Shown here in pieces: positions 32,741-35,324 of a stretch of DNA of 35,324 nucleotides (the stretch's first letter is position 1; every line of letters begins with the position of its first letter). Source of the DNA: RGIG8709 sp045575975 (GTDB lineage: Bacteria > Bacillota > Clostridia > Monoglobales > Monoglobaceae); NCBI GenBank assembly GCA_045575975.1, contig JAZNFO010000026.1, positions 1 to 35,324 of the forward strand, read 5' to 3'. Under the pieces are notes generated by a model. The model did not search any database and had not been told where the DNA came from. It saw only the letters and a program-made list of their open reading frames with translations. A program made the translations under genes and the position numbers.

Positions 32741-32833
32741 ATGAGGAAAAAGAAATTTGATAGTAACGAAGAATAATATGTTTTACAATTATAAGCGCGT
32801 GTAAATAAAATAATACTTATAAGGAGTTGCCAT

Positions 32834-35324
32834 ATGAAAAGAGTATTGCGGATTTTAATAACAACTATTACTTTGATGACATTTATGTTTTTGACATCAT
32901 TACAAATTACTGCAACGGAAGTTACTCTTATAGATGGAAAAATTACTATTGCAGATACTGCAAATACCGGTAAAAGCTCAGGTGAGACCTACACTGCCAC
33001 GGCAAAAGGGTCCTTGTTCTCTAAAAAAACAAATAATATTACTATAACTAATGTAAGTAATGAGAAAGCAAAAGTTAGTTTTAATTATTCTGCAGATAAA
33101 GCAAATTCATTTAAAATCGATGAGACGGCAGTTTCTGCCTCAGGTAGTTACTCAATGCTTCTTGAAGCAGGTGGGACCATTGCGATTGTGCTTCAATCCA
33201 ATTCGGGATTTAGTAATACAACCGCGACCCTGACTCTTACAAATATTACTTATGCAACTTTGGCAGCTACTGCGGAAATAATCTTTAGTTTTGAAAGTAC
33301 TCTAGGTTCGGTGACGGCAGACGGGGTTGCTGTAAGTGATGGAGACACAATGATCGTTGAAGAATCAGGCGTACAGCTTGTTGCAACGCCTGTCCAGGGA
33401 GCGCGTTTTGTTGCCTGGGCAGACAAAGACGGTAAAATTATTACAAAGGATTCTGCCTACACACAGGTTTCTGACAGAACAGGTACAATCAAAGCCTTGT
33501 TCAGCAAAAATACACCATATTTTACTGATGAAAATAACTATATATTTGATAACTTAGGTGATGCTGTTGCCGGTGGAGGAAAAAAGCTTATCCTTGTTTG
33601 TGATGGGATTGTCGAACCGGGCAGTTATACGATTAACAACGATGTGACTCTTATTATTCCCTTTGATGATTCAAATACAATATTTGATACAGATGAGGGG
33701 ACAAAGAACATAAGTGTCCCGGGGGTTAATCAATATGTAAATCCTACTCCTTACAGAACCCTTACGATGGCGAGCGGAGCGAATATTGAGCTTTATGGCA
33801 CAATTCATGTTTCTGCAAATCAGTCCAGTAAGATAGGAACGAATGGTATGCCTACCGGTAAATACGGTCATATAGCGATGGAGACCGGAAGTGCAATAAC
33901 AATTAAAAGCGGTGGTAAGTTATATGCATGGGGATATGTTACAGGCTCAGGCAGCATAACGGCAGAGTCGGGCGCTACAGTCTATGAGGATTTTCAGGTA
34001 GGGGACTGGCGTGGCGGTAATGCTACCACTAAAATGTTAAATAATGATCAGGGCGTATTTCCGATGTCTCAGTACTATGTTCAGAATATAGAGGTTCCAT
34101 TGACACTGCAGGCAGGGGCGGTACAGAATGGATATATGTCGATTTATGTAACTCTTCTCGGCATTCAGGGAACTGAAGTACCCTTTATCGGGACAAAGGG
34201 AATGTTCAATATAAAAAGTGGTTCAATTACTAAAGATTACGAAGAAAGCACCGATAGATTAGTTATAGATGTTAACGGACAAGTGGAGATGCAACCACTT
34301 ACTATCAGTATGAATACTGTGGGAACAATCAATTCTGTGGCATATACATTGCCTGTAAACGGAAATATTACACTTAACATCAGAACGGACGAGGTAAATA
34401 TAAACCAAAATATGGCATTGCTTCCTGGCGGTGTAATAAATATTTATGAAGGCGCTAAATGCACATTTGCTGATGGAACTAAAGCGTTTATATATGGTAT
34501 AGAGGATTGGGGTGGTTATTGTTCTCAATATAACAAAAGCTTTGTGCCGGTGAAGTTTGCCCCTGGCAGACAGAAATCTCGTACTGCGCTTGATGATGCC
34601 ACAGTGTATATTAAGGGCACAGTTGATGCAAACAATGCATATCTATATGTTACTGAATCAGGTGCCAATATTTACGGCGCTGAAGGTGCGAAGGTTATGA
34701 TTAAAGAGGGGCCTGATACCAAGACTTATCAGGCGGTTCAGGATTCTAATACACCCATTACTTATAAGGATATTCCAGTTACTACTGCAATACTTAAAAA
34801 TGGTGATAATAAATCATATGTTGACCCCGAGGATCTAAAGAATTGTTGCTCGACTTACGGATATTCCAATGATAAATGGAACCCGCTAGGTGTTAATCAT
34901 CTGGGACTGTCAACGCATGAAGCAAAGACACCAACTTGCGAAGAACCAGGCTATGATGCATACGAAACATGTTCAGAATGCAAATATAATACATATGCAG
35001 AGCTTCCTGCACTAGGACACGATAAAGTAGCGCATGAGGCGAAGACACCAACTTGCGAAGAAAAAGGCTGGGAAGCATATGAAGCATGCTCAAGATGTGA
35101 CTACACAACATATGCAGAGCTTCCTGCATTAGGACACGATACAACAGAGCATGAAGCAAAGACACCAACTTGTGAAGGAATAGGCTGGGAAGCATATGAA
35201 ACATGTTTAAGATGTGACTACACAACATATGCAGAGCTTCCTGCATTAGGACACGATACAACAGAGCATGATGCAAAGACACCAACTTGTGAAGGAATAG
35301 GCTGGGAAGCATATGAAACATGTT
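32834..35324 (+). CDS. Secreted repeat-rich surface protein (3' end outside window)
   Basis: An open frame of 830 codons running off the window. AAGGAG lies seven bases before the ATG. Layout: a signal peptide (1-30, ending near ITATEV); a threonine/serine-rich beta domain (about 30-150); an InlB-like beta repeat (about 155-215, with VQLVATPVQGARFVAWADKDG starting near 181); a long beta-rich, probably beta-solenoid region (about 220-690) with segments such as GAITIKSGGKL-like repeats; then, from residue 695, 39-residue Cys/His repeats. The cell-wall anchor, if any, lies beyond the window. It is transcribed from behind a structured leader. An adhesin or surface-structure role is a guess from the architecture. 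Confidence 0.88.
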   Translation, partial: MKRVLRILITTITLMTFMFLTSLQITATEVTLIDGKITIADTANTGKSSGETYTATAKGSLFSKKTNNITITNVSNEKAKVSFNYSADKANSFKIDETAVSASGSYSMLLEAGGTIAIVLQSNSGFSNTTATLTLTNITYATLAATAEIIFSFESTLGSVTADGVAVSDGDTMIVEESGVQLVATPVQGARFVAWADKDGKIITKDSAYTQVSDRTGTIKALFSKNTPYFTDENNYIFDNLGDAVAGGGKKLILVCDGIVEPGSYTINNDVTLIIPFDDSNTIFDTDEGTKNISVPGVNQYVNPTPYRTLTMASGANIELYGTIHVSANQSSKIGTNGMPTGKYGHIAMETGSAITIKSGGKLYAWGYVTGSGSITAESGATVYEDFQVGDWRGGNATTKMLNNDQGVFPMSQYYVQNIEVPLTLQAGAVQNGYMSIYVTLLGIQGTEVPFIGTKGMFNIKSGSITKDYEESTDRLVIDVNGQVEMQPLTISMNTVGTINSVAYTLPVNGNITLNIRTDEVNINQNMALLPGGVINIYEGAKCTFADGTKAFIYGIEDWGGYCSQYNKSFVPVKFAPGRQKSRTALDDATVYIKGTVDANNAYLYVTESGANIYGAEGAKVMIKEGPDTKTYQAVQDSNTPITYKDIPVTTAILKNGDNKSYVDPEDLKNCCSTYGYSNDKWNPLGVNHLGLSTHEAKTPTCEEPGYDAYETCSECKYNTYAELPALGHDKVAHEAKTPTCEEKGWEAYEACSRCDYTTYAELPALGHDTTEHEAKTPTCEGIGWEAYETCLRCDYTTYAELPALGHDTTEHDAKTPTCEGIGWEAYETC
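34916..35324 (+). repeat. 117-bp tandem repeats coding for Cys/His units
   Basis: Three complete units begin at 34916, 35033 and 35150, and a fourth, from 35267, is cut by the window end. Each encodes 39 residues with Cys8 (PTC), Cys19 and Cys22 (CXXC) and His35 (GHD), a pattern that could bind a metal ion. Units 3 and 4 differ at a single base over the 58 shared positions, while unit 1 is the most divergent, so the array appears to be growing or homogenising toward its 3' end. Confidence 0.93.

Noticed and set aside
33357..33557. 66-codon plus-strand frame
   Set aside because: It is out of frame with and entirely inside the secreted surface protein gene, with no ribosome binding site.
34893..35321. 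142-codon minus-strand frame with repeated units
   Set aside because: It is the antisense of the Cys/His repeats; its periodicity comes from the real gene on the plus strand, whose frame is open and has a signal peptide.
34916..35324. Possible CRISPR-like or intergenic direct repeats
   Set aside because: The 117-bp units are contiguous, in frame and code for a regular protein motif; there are no spacers.

Overview
The window is a gene-dense stretch of chromosome from a low-GC, Gram-positive, probably endospore-forming bacterium of the Clostridia. The evidence is AT-rich sequence with strong AGGAGG-type ribosome binding sites and several TTG starts, a SpoIVFA/SpoIVFB-like pair and YtfJ/GerW (sporulation), S-layer-homology (SLH) surface proteins, diaminopimelate decarboxylase, and Firmicutes-type gene orders such as rplS-lepB-rbgA-rnhB-yraN and scpA-scpB-DUF2953-ytfJ. 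I see no rRNA, tRNA, insertion sequence or CRISPR array. The genus cannot be fixed from the sequence alone.

Layout. 1-2.8 kb: rpsT, an MFS transporter, then on the minus strand a very short SpoIVFA-like protein followed by the SpoIVFB-like site-2 protease. 2.9-7.5 kb: the radical SAM protein of the TIGR03960 family and its DUF2344 partner, rplU with a candidate L21 leader, rpmA, obgE. The prp gene normally found between rplU and rpmA in this phylum is absent, and L27 lacks the N-terminal extension that Prp removes. 7.5-13.6 kb: rplS (candidate L19 leader), lepB, rbgA, rnhB, yraN, an M19 dipeptidase and ligA. 13.6-18.1 kb: a tight six-gene operon, lysA, a second M50 protease, scpA, scpB, DUF2953 and ytfJ, with a clear promoter and terminator. 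18.1-21.2 kb: a large secreted leucine-rich-repeat protein with a CHAP-like domain that seems to have lost its cysteine. 21.2-23.2 kb, minus strand: two cyclophilins, one membrane-anchored and one fused to SLH domains. 23.3-27.9 kb: ftsH, ispE, a DUF1385 membrane protein and prmC.

28.0-32.2 kb is the most unusual gene set: an SLH protein, an HPr-kinase-like P-loop protein, a PqqD-like (RRE) protein, a small S26B-type Ser/His peptidase without membrane segments, and an ABC exporter, all co-directional behind one good promoter and ending in a 16-bp terminator hairpin. This looks like a peptide modification, cleavage and export system with no visible precursor gene. A 9-bp hairpin occupies the space between the exporter's Shine-Dalgarno sequence and its start codon.

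32.2-35.3 kb: a strong promoter drives a roughly 290-nt structured leader that ends in two mutually exclusive hairpins (antiterminator and terminator). It is followed by a secreted surface protein that runs off the end of the window in 117-bp Cys/His-rich repeats. I recognise no known riboswitch in this leader.
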